DNA from: an uncultured Kineothrix sp.
Lineage (GTDB): Bacteria; Bacillota; Clostridia; Lachnospirales; Lachnospiraceae
DNA length: 39,098 nt
Assembly (NCBI GenBank): GCA_910588855.1
Contig: CAJUSR010000033.1
Coordinates: 1 to 39,098, forward strand
Direction: 5' to 3'
Each line of letters begins with the position of its first letter. Position 1 is the stretch's first letter. Of the stretch, positions 31,737 through 39,098 are shown in pieces. Under the pieces are notes generated by a model. That model searched no databases. It was not told the origin of the DNA and saw nothing but the letters and a program-made list of their open reading frames with translations. Made by a program: the position numbers and the translations under genes.

Positions 31737-32873
31737 TTATTTTTGTTCAAAAATTACACTGATACTGCCCATCGAACATTCCAAAGAACATTTCCCGGAA
31801 GCCCTATTATTTACATCAATGTCATCTGCCAAAGCATGGTATACCTTATCCCCCACGGCAATTTCCCCGGCTGTACATTCTATTTCATAATTAAAATCCG
31901 TTTCTGCATTGTCCAAATTCATGGCAATCAAGCCCATTCCGCACACTGCATCGATTTCCATCCCGATTTTCCCCTGTACATAAGCCGTTCCCACGCCAAC
32001 ATCCATATCCATCTTATCCGCTGTTATGCCGTTTAAAATTACTTCGCCAGCTCCAACTTCCGCATCCAAATCCCGGCAGCTTATCTTTTCGCATGTTATA
32101 ATACCGGCACCGGATGTCAAATCCACCTCACGGGCGTCCAATTCCCCAATATATATCACGCCTCCACCTACGTTTATCTCTACCTCATCAAACTCTTTTC
32201 CTTTCGGAATGTAAAGGTATACCCTCTCCGTATTATCATTTCCCGTAAAGTGCCTTTTTCCGCCCTCCAAATAAAATACCCCTTTGGACTCATAATATTT
32301 ATAGTCCTCTTTGCCGTCTATTTTCAATCCGAAATTATCATTTTCCGATTCCATAAAGCAAAGGGCAGCACCGCCGATATCAATCTTCATATCCCTCACT
32401 TTGGATGCACTAATCCCGATATCCGCATCCCCTTCGGGAACCATTGCAAATAATTCCTGTTTCATCACTTCCGAAACTTCCCTGTTGGCATCCTCCATTT
32501 CCTCCTGCACTCTCAATGCGTTTTCCCTTGCATCTTCCGCGCTTTCCTCTGCATCCTCCCAGGCATCATCCATATCATCCCAGGCATCGTCCCATGCGTC
32601 ATCCCACGCACCCTTCACTTCCTCTTTTATCTCATCCTTCACGTCTTTCAGCTCTTCCTGGACTTCGTCAACTACATTTAAACGTACATCTGTCATCCAG
32701 CTCAACATATAGCTGTTTTCCAATCTCCGCACAAATCTCCAAACATTGCTGTCCTCATCCATATCTTCCATCATACGCCATCCGCCGCTTACGGCTCCCA
32801 ATAGGAAAACGATGCCTCCTGTTAAAATCAGTACGATAGACGTTATCAGGCAAAATTTTGTAAATTTTTTCAT
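31737..32873 (-). CDS. DUF4097-type adhesin-like membrane protein with W/D repeats
   Basis: 378 residues. An N-terminal signal anchor (FCLITSIVLILTGGIVFLLG) is followed by a charged helix (DVKDEIKEEV), then a periodic AWDDAWDDAWDDMDDAWED stretch (about residues 89-107), continuing as EESAEDA. The C-terminal 200 residues are a beta-solenoid of the DUF4097 type (VYLYIPKGKEFDEVEINVGG, GAGIITCEKISCRDLDAEVG, GAGEVILNGITADKMDMDVG). Its start overlaps the DUF1700 stop by 4 bp. In this common module such proteins act at the envelope, but no activity is established to my knowledge. Confidence 0.88.
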   Translation of the reverse strand: MKKFTKFCLITSIVLILTGGIVFLLGAVSGGWRMMEDMDEDSNVWRFVRRLENSYMLSWMTDVRLNVVDEVQEELKDVKDEIKEEVKGAWDDAWDDAWDDMDDAWEDAEESAEDARENALRVQEEMEDANREVSEVMKQELFAMVPEGDADIGISASKVRDMKIDIGGAALCFMESENDNFGLKIDGKEDYKYYESKGVFYLEGGKRHFTGNDNTERVYLYIPKGKEFDEVEINVGGGVIYIGELDAREVDLTSGAGIITCEKISCRDLDAEVGAGEVILNGITADKMDMDVGVGTAYVQGKIGMEIDAVCGMGLIAMNLDNAETDFNYEIECTAGEIAVGDKVYHALADDIDVNNRASGKCSLECSMGSISVIFEQK

Positions 32874-33541
32874 ACCGTTTCTCCTTTCTTCCCATGTAAT
32901 ATCCGGCTGAAGAAATTAACTACAGTCCTTATCATCCAAGGGAAGGCAGTTCCCCACAGCCATACGGTTATCCAGATAAAAAACAGTGATAACCCGGCAC
33001 ACAATATCCCTGCACCGATTAAACATACCCCTACCAGCGGAAAAAGGAACAGTTCCCCAACCCCAAAACAAATTAGGAACAGGGCTACCGCAAAAAGCGA
33101 AATCCCCATAACTGCGCTTCCAATAAAAATCCCTAACAGTCCTCCAAGTATTCCAACCCCTGCCCCGAAAAGCCCGGACAACGCGGCAGCAATCATCGGC
33201 ATTGCCAAAATACATAAGATAATAACCAAAGCAATCATCCCGCCTGATAAGCGTTTTTTACTTTCCTTTTTTACCACTTCATTTTTCTCCTTTTCTTCAT
33301 ACGCTTCATTGTGGTAACCGGTTTCCGTAAATTCCCCTTCTGTGCCATTATCCCCCAGCCCTTCTTTGATGGTCTTCGCTAACTGCTCAGGAGTCCCCAT
33401 CGCATCCAGCACTTCCTGCTCATTTTCCACTCCGGCATCATTCAGATAATCGTTGTAATATTGTATCGCTTCCTCCCTTTCGCTCTGGGAAATATCGGAG
33501 AGAAGCGCCTCCAGCCGCTGCATAAATTCTAATCTATTCAT
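32870..33541 (-). CDS. DUF1700 (HAAS-domain) membrane protein
   Basis: 223 residues. The N-terminal HAAS domain is MNRLEFMQRLEALLSDISQS, REEAIQYYNDYLNDAGVENE and VLDAMGTPEQLAKTIKEGL. A charged linker leads to about four membrane helices. It overlaps padR by 8 bp. HAAS proteins pair with PadR regulators and are thought to respond to the envelope; the exact signal is unknown. Confidence 0.9.
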   Translation of the reverse strand: MNRLEFMQRLEALLSDISQSEREEAIQYYNDYLNDAGVENEQEVLDAMGTPEQLAKTIKEGLGDNGTEGEFTETGYHNEAYEEKEKNEVVKKESKKRLSGGMIALVIILCILAMPMIAAALSGLFGAGVGILGGLLGIFIGSAVMGISLFAVALFLICFGVGELFLFPLVGVCLIGAGILCAGLSLFFIWITVWLWGTAFPWMIRTVVNFFSRILHGKKGETV

Positions 33542-33860
33542 ATATGATTCCTCCCTCGAACACCCCGCTTATTTTAGCGGAATACCTTTTCCATTCGCTC
33601 TTATATAATGCCAACTGCACCCTCCCCTTTTCCGTTACTTTATAATACCTCCTGTTCCTCCCGGCACATTCCATATCATAAGCTTCTAAACATTCATCTT
33701 TCTGAAGCCTGCGAAGTACGGGGTACAAGGTAGATTCGGATACTTCAATAACCTGCCTCACTTCTTGCGTTATCTTATATCCGTAAGTTCCTTCCTTATC
33801 TTGAGCAACTACCGACAAGACAATCGCGTCCAACAGCGCTGCTCCTGTGTTAAATACCAT
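33534..33860 (-). CDS. PadR-family transcriptional regulator
   Basis: 108 residues from ATG at 33860 (AGGAGCAATGCAT upstream); an ATG two codons earlier is too near the Shine-Dalgarno. The winged helix is typical: LLDAIVLSVVAQDKEGTYGY, EVSESTLYPVLRRLQKDECL, RNRRYYKVTEKGRVQL. It probably represses its own operon with DUF1700, DUF4097 and PspC genes. Confidence 0.92.
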   Translation of the reverse strand: MVFNTGAALLDAIVLSVVAQDKEGTYGYKITQEVRQVIEVSESTLYPVLRRLQKDECLEAYDMECAGRNRRYYKVTEKGRVQLALYKSEWKRYSAKISGVFEGGIIYE

Positions 33861-33943
33861 ATGCATTGCTCCTTTTCTGTCATTTACGGTTATCAGTTCA
33901 TTTTCTTTCCATACCTGCTTCCATCTGTTATTTCTATAATATT

Positions 33944-34004
33944 ATACGACGTATATTATCTTTTCTTGCTTCATACTATACATCATATAATATTATTTTG
34001 TCAA
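33944..34004 (-). promoter_or_regulatory. padR operon promoter and candidate PadR operator
   Basis: Minus strand TTGACA (34004-33999), 18-bp spacer, TATAGT (33980-33975). Just downstream is the perfect palindrome ATACGACGTAT (33944-33954) inside a longer imperfect inverted repeat, well placed for repression. Confidence 0.65.
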
Positions 34005-34046
34005 TAAGAAAATGAAAGAATTTTAGAAATTTCAAAAAGAACATGC

Positions 34047-34100
34047 AAAAGGAACTATGCCGGGCAAAAACATTGTCTTATACCTAGCATAGTTCCTTTT
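34047..34100 (-). terminator. terminator of pdxST
   Basis: AAAAGGAACTATGC (34047-34060) pairs with GCATAGTTCCTTTT (34087-34100), a 14-bp stem with a 26-base loop, 20 bp after the pdxT stop. It is followed on the minus strand by GCATGTTCTTTTTG. Confidence 0.8.
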
Positions 34101-34119
34101 TAGCTGCTTATATCTCGGG

Positions 34120-34686
34120 TTAAAGGGTTACGGATTGGAGGAGCATTTGATAAATGCTCCTGCAATCTGCCAATTCCGGGTGAAAAGATACGCCAATTTG
34201 GTTTTTATATCGTACAGCCACGATGTGGTCGTCCACTTTAGCCAATATTTCAACCCCCTCGCCTATTTTTTCAATATAGGGGGCGCGTATAAACACCATA
34301 GGAACAGAACCGACGCCTTTTAACTCCGCCTTGGTACGGAAGCTGCAAAGCTGCCTTCCATATGCATTTCTTTTCACCGTTATCGGCATTGTGGCAAGAT
34401 GGGGCATCTCCCCACCCGACAAATTATCCGACAAAAGAATTAGACCGGCACAAGTGCCAAGGACAGGAAGACCGTCCTCTATTTTTTTCTTTAATATAGG
34501 CAGAAGGTCCAAATCCCTAAGAAGTTTGCCCATAACCGTACTCTCGCCACCCGGCAGGATAAGGGCATCAAAGCTTTGATGGGCATCTTTTTCCTGGCGG
34601 ATTTCCATATATTCTATCCCCATGCTTTCCAGCATTTGTTCATGTTCTGCAAAAGCCCCTTGTAGGGCAAGCACCGCTACTTTCAT
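34120..34686 (-). CDS. pdxT: pyridoxal 5'-phosphate synthase glutaminase subunit PdxT
   Basis: 188 residues, class I glutaminase that feeds ammonia to PdxS. Motifs: LALQGAFAEHEQML, PGGESTVMGKLL, nucleophile Cys79 in VLGTCAGLILL, and the His-Glu pair in VSFHPELAD. Its ATG overlaps the pdxS stop (TAATG), so translation is coupled. Confidence 0.97.
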   Translation of the reverse strand: MKVAVLALQGAFAEHEQMLESMGIEYMEIRQEKDAHQSFDALILPGGESTVMGKLLRDLDLLPILKKKIEDGLPVLGTCAGLILLSDNLSGGEMPHLATMPITVKRNAYGRQLCSFRTKAELKGVGSVPMVFIRAPYIEKIGEGVEILAKVDDHIVAVRYKNQIGVSFHPELADCRSIYQMLLQSVTL

Positions 34687-35558
34687 TATTTTCCACGCTC
34701 CGCCATTAATAATTCGATTTCATTTTCGTTAATCCCTACCATTGCTTCCCCCAAATCTTCTGACAGTTGTGCCAACAACGCTGCATCTTTGTAATTGGTT
34801 ACTGCTTTTACAATAGCTTCCGCACGCTTTTGGGGATTTCCGGATTTAAAAATACCTGAACCTACAAATACCCCTTCTGCGCCCAGCTGCATCATCAACG
34901 CCGCATCCGCCGGGGTAGCAATGCCACCTGCTGCAAAGTTCACTACAGGCAGCTTGCTTTTTTCATGTACCTGCCATACCAAATCATACGGCACTTGCAG
35001 CTCTTTTGCTGCCTGATAAAGCTCATCCTTCTTAAGCGCTGCAATCTCCGCTATCTGTTTGTTCATTTTCCTCATATGGCGCACCGCCTGTACAATATCC
35101 CCGGTTCCCGGTTCCCCCTTAGTACGAATCATGGACGCCCCTTCCGCAATCCGCCGGAGGGCTTCCCCCAAATCTTTGGCGCCGCAGACAAAAGGCACAC
35201 GGAATGCCTCCTTGTCGATATGATAAATATCATCGGCAGGCGAAAGCACTTCGCTTTCGTCAATATAATCAATTTCTATTGCCTCCAAAATCTGCGCCTC
35301 TGCAAAATGCCCGATGCGGCATTTCGCCATCACAGGAATGGACACCGCCTGCTGGATTTCCTTTATCATCTTCGGGTCGCTCATCCTTGCCACTCCCCCT
35401 GCCGCCCGGATATCCGCCGGAATCTTTTCCAATGCCATAACGGCACAAGCCCCCGCCTCCTGTGCAATCCTCGCCTGCTCCGGGGTCGTTACATCCATAA
35501 TGACGCCACCCTTTAACATTTGCGCCAACTCTTTGTTCAATTCATATCTTTCATTCAT
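34686..35558 (-). CDS. pdxS: pyridoxal 5'-phosphate synthase lyase subunit PdxS
   Basis: 290 residues from ATG at 35558 (GGGAGGAAACGGAT upstream). It builds PLP from ribose-5-phosphate, glyceraldehyde-3-phosphate and ammonia in a (beta/alpha)8 barrel. Asp22 (GGVIMDVTT), Lys79 (VMAKCRIGHF) and Lys147 (MIRTKGEPGTG) match the Asp24, Lys81 and Lys149 of Bacillus. It forms a 12+12 complex with PdxT. The two genes make up one operon. Confidence 0.97.
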   Translation of the reverse strand: MNERYELNKELAQMLKGGVIMDVTTPEQARIAQEAGACAVMALEKIPADIRAAGGVARMSDPKMIKEIQQAVSIPVMAKCRIGHFAEAQILEAIEIDYIDESEVLSPADDIYHIDKEAFRVPFVCGAKDLGEALRRIAEGASMIRTKGEPGTGDIVQAVRHMRKMNKQIAEIAALKKDELYQAAKELQVPYDLVWQVHEKSKLPVVNFAAGGIATPADAALMMQLGAEGVFVGSGIFKSGNPQKRAEAIVKAVTNYKDAALLAQLSEDLGEAMVGINENEIELLMAERGK

Positions 35559-35595
35559 ATCCGTTTCCTCCCTTTCTCCGTTTTCAGTTAACACC

Positions 35596-35623
35596 ATTAT
35601 ATGTATATCTGTATATATGAAAA
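35596..35623 (-). promoter_or_regulatory. candidate pdxST promoter
   Basis: Minus strand TTTTCA (35623-35618), 16-bp spacer, TATAAT (35601-35596). The -10 is good and the -35 weak. It is 38 bp before the pdxS start. Confidence 0.45.
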
Positions 35624-35744
35624 GGTACAATTTTAGTTTTTTCAACCATGCCAGTTTTCTTATCCCATTCCACACACAGTTTTCGACTTCCTAGTTGTAT
35701 TTTCTCCCCGAAAAGGTTAAAATAAAAAAGAAAATAGAAATTTG

Positions 35745-35853
35745 AAATTGAAAATGTAAATTTTCAGCCTACAGGTTTGTGTCCGTGCGGCATCCGCAAG
35801 CTTGTATGTACCATTTGTTTTACGCAACAAAGCCGTGCAGAAATGAGGTAAAA
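35745..35853 (+). promoter_or_regulatory. structured leader, motif copy 2
   Basis: The plus-strand leader has GTTTGTGTCCG, then a stem of GTGCGGC with GCCGTGC (two G-U pairs), inner CCGCAAGCTT and TTTGTT, and the ending GCAGAAATGAGGTAAAAATG. The same ordered blocks occur in the minus-strand leader at 21393-21290. Confidence 0.6.
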
Positions 35854-36150
35854 ATGAAATCCAAATATGAGAGAGCTTCCTTGATTGTAGATGCAGAGCA
35901 ATATGAACTCGGCATGGGGATGGAAGACGGTTTTGAACTGTATACCAAAGTCGTTACCAATGGCTGGATAAGTCATGATAATTTGGTACAATTTACCAGG
36001 CCGGACGGCGCAGTGGTATGCCCGTTTATCCGCAACAGGCGCGGCATTGTTTTTATCAGGGAAGGCGATTATATTATTACTGAAGGCGACCATGAAAAGC
36101 ATGTATGCGGCGCCGATAAATTTTTTAAACGTTTCACGCCGGTAGAATAA
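35854..36150 (+). CDS. small GDYII-motif protein of unknown function
   Basis: 98 residues from ATG at 35854 (ATGAGGTAAAA upstream). A tryptophan/aromatic-rich core is seen: ELYTKVVTNGWISHDNLVQF, CPFIRNRRGIVFIREGDYII, then EGDHEKHVCGADKFFKRF. The REGDYII piece recalls small phage-associated proteins, but I cannot name the family with confidence. No signal peptide or membrane helix. It is divergent from pdxS and followed by a structured region and cutC. Its leader is homologous to that of the Gfo/Idh gene. Confidence 0.75.
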   Translation: MKSKYERASLIVDAEQYELGMGMEDGFELYTKVVTNGWISHDNLVQFTRPDGAVVCPFIRNRRGIVFIREGDYIITEGDHEKHVCGADKFFKRFTPVE

Positions 36151-36157
36151 TTGATTC

Positions 36158-36286
36158 CCGTGCCAGCACGGCACTTGACTCATTGCACGCAGCAGCCAAA
36201 TACCCCTTTGTAAATCACCGGATACCAAGCATATTACACGGTCAGGCAATGAGGTATCCGGATTTCGCGGCATTCGGCACACGGGC
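36158..36286 (+). ncRNA. candidate pseudoknotted RNA upstream of cutC
   Basis: CTCATTGC (36179-36186) pairs with GCAATGAG (36246-36253), and CCGGATACC (36218-36226) pairs with GGTATCCGG (36253-36261). The second 5' arm lies inside the first loop and its partner outside, the H-type pseudoknot order. CCCGTGCC (36158-36165) can close the structure with GGCACACGGG (36276-36285). The 3' CGGGC can instead pair with GCCCG at 36309-36313. Pairings are read directly; function is inferred. Confidence 0.5.
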
Positions 36287-36353
36287 ATAAAAAGGGATTT
36301 TTTTGTCTGCCCGCTCAAAGTTTATTGGAAAGTAGAAAGGTATATTATTTTTT

Positions 36354-37118
36354 ATGGAAACCATATCCGGCAATCCACATCAAAAATATATTCTTGAATG
36401 CTGTGTGGACAGCGTAGAATCTGCACTTCAAGCTGAAAAAGGCGGCGCCGACCGGTTAGAGCTTTGTTCCAATTTAATCATCGGCGGCACTACGCCTACT
36501 CTTGCCTTATTCCGGCAGATAAGGGAACACACCAATATACGTATCCATGTATTGGTTCGCCCCCGTTTCGGGGATTTCCTATATACTAAGCAGGAACTTC
36601 ATATCATTGCCAAAGAAATCGATATGTTCCGCAAGGCCGGGGCAGAGGGCATTGTTATTGGCTGTCTAACTCCGGATGGGAGCCTTGACTGTGAGGCTAT
36701 GCATTTCCTGATAGACTATGCCGGTCAAATGACTGTTACATTACACCGTGCTTTTGATATGTCAAAAGACCCGTTTCAAACATTAGAATTAGCCAAGGAA
36801 TTGGGTATCCACACTATTCTTACTTCCGGCTGTCAGGCTTCCTGCCTCGATGGTATTGACTTATTAAGGCAATTGGATGAAAAATCCAACGGAGAAATTA
36901 CCCTTATGGCAGGAGCCGGTATTCAAGAATCTTCCGTACGGATTTTACGTAAAAAAACAAATCTTACTGCTTTCCATATGTCCGGCAAATCCGTCAAAAA
37001 TAGCAAAATGCAGTTCCGCAACCCCAATGTATTCATGGGGTTGCCCGGCATGAGCGAATATGAAATATGGGAAACCGATTCCAATGCCGTTTTGGCCGTA
37101 AGAAAATTGCTGTCTTAG
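36354..37118 (+). CDS. cutC: CutC-family protein
   Basis: 254 residues, a TIM barrel of usual length. Motifs: ECCVDSVESALQAEKGGADR, LELCSNLIIGGTTPT, VLVRPRFGDFLYT, TLHRAFDMSKDP and ILTSGCQASCLDG. CutC was named for copper homeostasis in E. coli, but that role is doubtful and many homologues have no metal link. AGAAAGGTATATTATTTTTT precedes the ATG with only moderate Shine-Dalgarno strength. It follows the candidate structured RNA. Confidence 0.9.
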   Translation: METISGNPHQKYILECCVDSVESALQAEKGGADRLELCSNLIIGGTTPTLALFRQIREHTNIRIHVLVRPRFGDFLYTKQELHIIAKEIDMFRKAGAEGIVIGCLTPDGSLDCEAMHFLIDYAGQMTVTLHRAFDMSKDPFQTLELAKELGIHTILTSGCQASCLDGIDLLRQLDEKSNGEITLMAGAGIQESSVRILRKKTNLTAFHMSGKSVKNSKMQFRNPNVFMGLPGMSEYEIWETDSNAVLAVRKLLS

Positions 37119-37160
37119 GAGGGGTGCTGCCTTAGAGAGGCGCTGCCTTAAAATGGTTGT
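37110..37160. repeat. decayed 15-17 bp tandem repeat after cutC
   Basis: GCTGTCTTAGGAGGG, GCTGCCTTAGAGAGGC, GCTGCCTTAAAATGG and a partial GTTGCC lie in direct order across the cutC stop. They resemble the 15-bp array at 19891. The rest of 37161-37312 shows no gene or structure. Confidence 0.5.
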
Positions 37161-37317
37161 TGCCAATAGGATAACTGGTGCAAATAGAAGCCGGAAAGAT
37201 ATGGGGTCTGACGCACACCCGCGAAGGAGCGCAGCGGCGCAGCCATTTCCTTTTCGCCGTTTTCCTTTTGCACTACATGTATCCTCCAGAAAAACCTTCG
37301 CATCATATAAACAAAAA

Positions 37318-37370
37318 AACAGCGGCTATGATATCATGTATTCCACATAGCCGCTGTTCTTTATTTTGTT
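37318..37370. terminator. bidirectional terminator between cutC and the amylase
   Basis: AACAGCGGCTATG (37318-37330) pairs with CATAGCCGCTGTT (37346-37358), 13 bp. The plus tail is CTTTATTTTGTT and the minus tail TTTTTTTGTTT, serving both convergent genes. Confidence 0.9.
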
Positions 37371-37388
37371 CCCAAACTATCTCTTTAT

Positions 37389-38699
37389 CTATTTCTCCAT
37401 TTTCCAGAAGTAAGCGCTGTAAGGCGGAAGTTCACTGCCGCCCCCGAAATCATGCTCTGCACCGCTTATCAAGTCTACCGCCGTACCGCAGCCTGCGTCG
37501 AAATGCGCCACATAATTTTCCCCATCCGCATTGATTGCCACCAAAACCCTTTCGTTGTCCGTCTTCCTCTCGAAGATGCATTGCTTATTTGTCAGGACTA
37601 CCGAGCGGAAAGTTCCATAATTCAAAGCCTCCGAATTTTTCTTTGCCTCCGCCAGCCTAGAAATAAACTCTGTCAATTCATTGCATACAGGCTTCTCAAA
37701 ACATGCCCTTAATGCAGGGTCGCCTTCGCTTTTGTTTGCCTTTGCACCCCATTCGCTTCCATAATACACACAGGGGATTCCAGGCATACCGAAGCATAAT
37801 GCATAAATGAGAGGCAAATGCTTTTCATTCGTCAAGATACTCGCAATCCTCGACACATCATGATTGTCCACAAAAGAAAGAAGATGTTTCCCCTTATATA
37901 ATGTCCAATTCTCCGGTCCAAACTGGCGCAGCAGGGAATGGTTAATTTCAAACATATTCATACTGTTAAAGCTGGAGTGAAGCCCTTTATAGCATTCATA
38001 GTTCGTTGCCGAATGCAGCATTCCGTCATTCATCATTTGATTATAATCCCCATGCAGCATCTCGCCTACCAAGAAAAAATCGCTTTTTTTACTATCTGTA
38101 AATGCCCTCAGCCTACGGACAAAATCATGATCCAGACAATAAGCCACATCCAGCCTAAGACCGTCAATTGCAAACTCATCTATCCAAAAGCTAACGCTGT
38201 CAAAAATATGCTGAATCACCTCTTCATTCCTTAAATTCAGTTTTACTAAATCATAGTTCCCTTCCCAGCCCTCATACCAAAGCCCGTCATTGTAGTTGGA
38301 ATTTCCTCCCAGATTAATATGGAACCAGTTCAAGTAAGGAGACCTTTCCCTGTTTCTCACCACGTCCTGAAATTGGGCAAACCCCCGCCCCACATGATTA
38401 AATACCCCATCTAACACGACGCGGATTCCGTTCTCATGCAACGTATCGCACACCTCTTTAAAATCATCGTTGCTTCCCAACCTGCAGTCAATCTTCTTAT
38501 AATCCCTTGTATTATATCCATGAGTATCCGATTCAAATACAGGGGAAAAATATACCGCATTCACTCCCAGCTCTTTCATATGGGGAACCCAATCCAATAC
38601 TTTACGTATTCTTGACATCTCTACCCCATCGTTTTCAAACGGCGCACCGCAAAATCCCAAAGGGTAGATTTGGTAAAAGACACTTTCATATGCCCACAT
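37389..38699 (-). CDS. alpha-amylase family (GH13) glycoside hydrolase, cytoplasmic
   Basis: 436 residues from ATG at 38699 (GGAGGAATAATAAT upstream). No signal peptide, so it acts on imported maltodextrins or glycogen-like chains inside the cell. The four GH13 regions are seen: DGVFNHVG, GLRLDVAYCL with the nucleophile Asp, LVGEMLHGD with the acid Glu, and FVDNHDVSR with the stabilising Asp. The FYQIYPLGFCGAP start and C-terminal beta domain fit small GH13 enzymes often called neopullulanase or maltogenic amylase-like. The exact specificity is not readable. Confidence 0.92.
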   Translation of the reverse strand: MWAYESVFYQIYPLGFCGAPFENDGVEMSRIRKVLDWVPHMKELGVNAVYFSPVFESDTHGYNTRDYKKIDCRLGSNDDFKEVCDTLHENGIRVVLDGVFNHVGRGFAQFQDVVRNRERSPYLNWFHINLGGNSNYNDGLWYEGWEGNYDLVKLNLRNEEVIQHIFDSVSFWIDEFAIDGLRLDVAYCLDHDFVRRLRAFTDSKKSDFFLVGEMLHGDYNQMMNDGMLHSATNYECYKGLHSSFNSMNMFEINHSLLRQFGPENWTLYKGKHLLSFVDNHDVSRIASILTNEKHLPLIYALCFGMPGIPCVYYGSEWGAKANKSEGDPALRACFEKPVCNELTEFISRLAEAKKNSEALNYGTFRSVVLTNKQCIFERKTDNERVLVAINADGENYVAHFDAGCGTAVDLISGAEHDFGGGSELPPYSAYFWKMEK

Positions 38700-38773
38700 A
38701 TTATTATTCCTCCTAATTTCAATAAATTGTCCCTCTGTCATGTCATGCTATTTTACAAAGCAATAACCAAGTT

Positions 38774-38833
38774 CCTGAAACTTCTTTTCTATTTTACCAC
38801 ACAACCTTTCAATTTTATATAAAAAGTTTCAGG
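38774..38833. promoter_or_regulatory. spaced inverted repeat around the amylase promoter
   Basis: CCTGAAACTT (38774-38783) and AAGTTTCAGG (38824-38833) are a perfect 10-bp inverted repeat with a 40-bp spacer, so the centres are 50 bp apart. AT-rich promoter-like sequence lies between. Confidence 0.5.
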
Positions 38834-38965
38834 CATCCATTTTGACTGATCTAGTATTTTTGCAATTTTTTAATAACATGACTTGCAAAATATAAATAGA
38901 GGAAAACTAATGATTTTTTTACTTATCTGACAAGTTTCTAAAAGAAATCCCCAAAATCCACAGAG

Positions 38966-39035
38966 TTATCCACATATGACATTTGTGTCATAATATATGA
39001 CTCTATAATCATTTTTCAGAAAATATGATGTCATA
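38966..39035. promoter_or_regulatory. DnaA-box match and TGACA palindromes at the right edge
   Basis: TTATCCACA at 38966-38974 equals the DnaA-box consensus. TATGACATTTGTGTCATA (38976-38993) is a perfect 7-bp inverted repeat, and further ATGAC/GTCAT pieces follow to about 39034. No gene is visible from 38742 to the window end; these may belong to a gene beyond it. Confidence 0.4.
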
Positions 39036-39098
39036 TACTTTCATTTTGTAGGTTTGTCAAACATATGTTACACCGACCGTAAATAATCCCTTAATACC

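Noticed and set aside
8491..36164. GATTCCCGTGCC shared by 8491 and 36153 as another repeat family
   Set aside because: Identity ends after 12 bases. Matches of that length are expected by chance in 39 kb.
38954..38974. DnaA box near the right edge as a replication origin
   Set aside because: Only one full match is present, with no box cluster, no dnaA/dnaN or rep gene, and no unwinding element in clear order.

Overview
The window looks like chromosome of a spore-forming, low-to-mid GC Clostridia species, most likely Lachnospiraceae. The evidence is the spoIIAA-spoIIAB-sigF sporulation operon, a T-box controlled valS-folC operon, pdxST, a PadR/DUF1700/DUF4097/PspC envelope module, ECF and mannose-family PTS transporters, and strong AGGAGG-type ribosome binding sites. 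No rRNA, tRNA, CRISPR array, complete insertion sequence or prophage was seen.

Layout. 1-1000: a doubly broken DUF4180 gene and two small unknown genes downstream of sigF. 963-2448: the sigma-F operon (minus). 2789-8963: T-box, valS, folC, a small acidic protein and a zinc-ribbon/TPR membrane protein (minus). 9030-9763: a GDSL/SGNH hydrolase (plus), followed by the wreck of a CmpB-like membrane protein. 10300-19844: an amino-sugar locus of the GalNAc/galactosamine type. It has PTS IIB-IIC-IID plus a HAD phosphatase, an AraC-type regulator, an agaS-IIA-yajC operon, and divergent nagA/agaA and gatZ/kbaZ. 20303-21289: a Gfo/Idh/MocA oxidoreductase. 21941-24109: a secreted repeat protein split by an in-frame stop, and a divergent XRE regulator. 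24250-24846: an ECF S component. 24879-28249: response regulator, histidine kinase and ABC transporter of the peptide-antibiotic resistance type. 28257-30244: a HaeIII-type (GGCC) restriction-modification pair wedged directly against the response regulator. 30433-33860: a MarR unit and the padR module. 34120-35558: pdxST. 35854-38699: a small GDYII-motif protein, cutC and a cytoplasmic GH13 amylase.

How it works together. The PTS, AgaS, NagA/AgaA and GatZ outline uptake of an acetylated amino sugar, deacetylation, deamination/isomerisation to tagatose-6-P and aldol cleavage. The tagatose-6-P kinase and the catalytic aldolase subunit are not in the window. The PTS set carries its own YajC-like protein.

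Beyond the genes, four things stand out. First, a family of five modular hairpin repeats in intergenic regions, all in one orientation. Second, two unrelated genes (Gfo/Idh oxidoreductase and the GDYII-motif protein) share a homologous structured leader ending at the ribosome binding site. Third, a candidate pseudoknotted RNA precedes cutC. Fourth, three genes are interrupted by in-frame stop codons with recognisable protein continuing after them. All gene calls rest on reading the sequence and on remembered family features; no database search was run.
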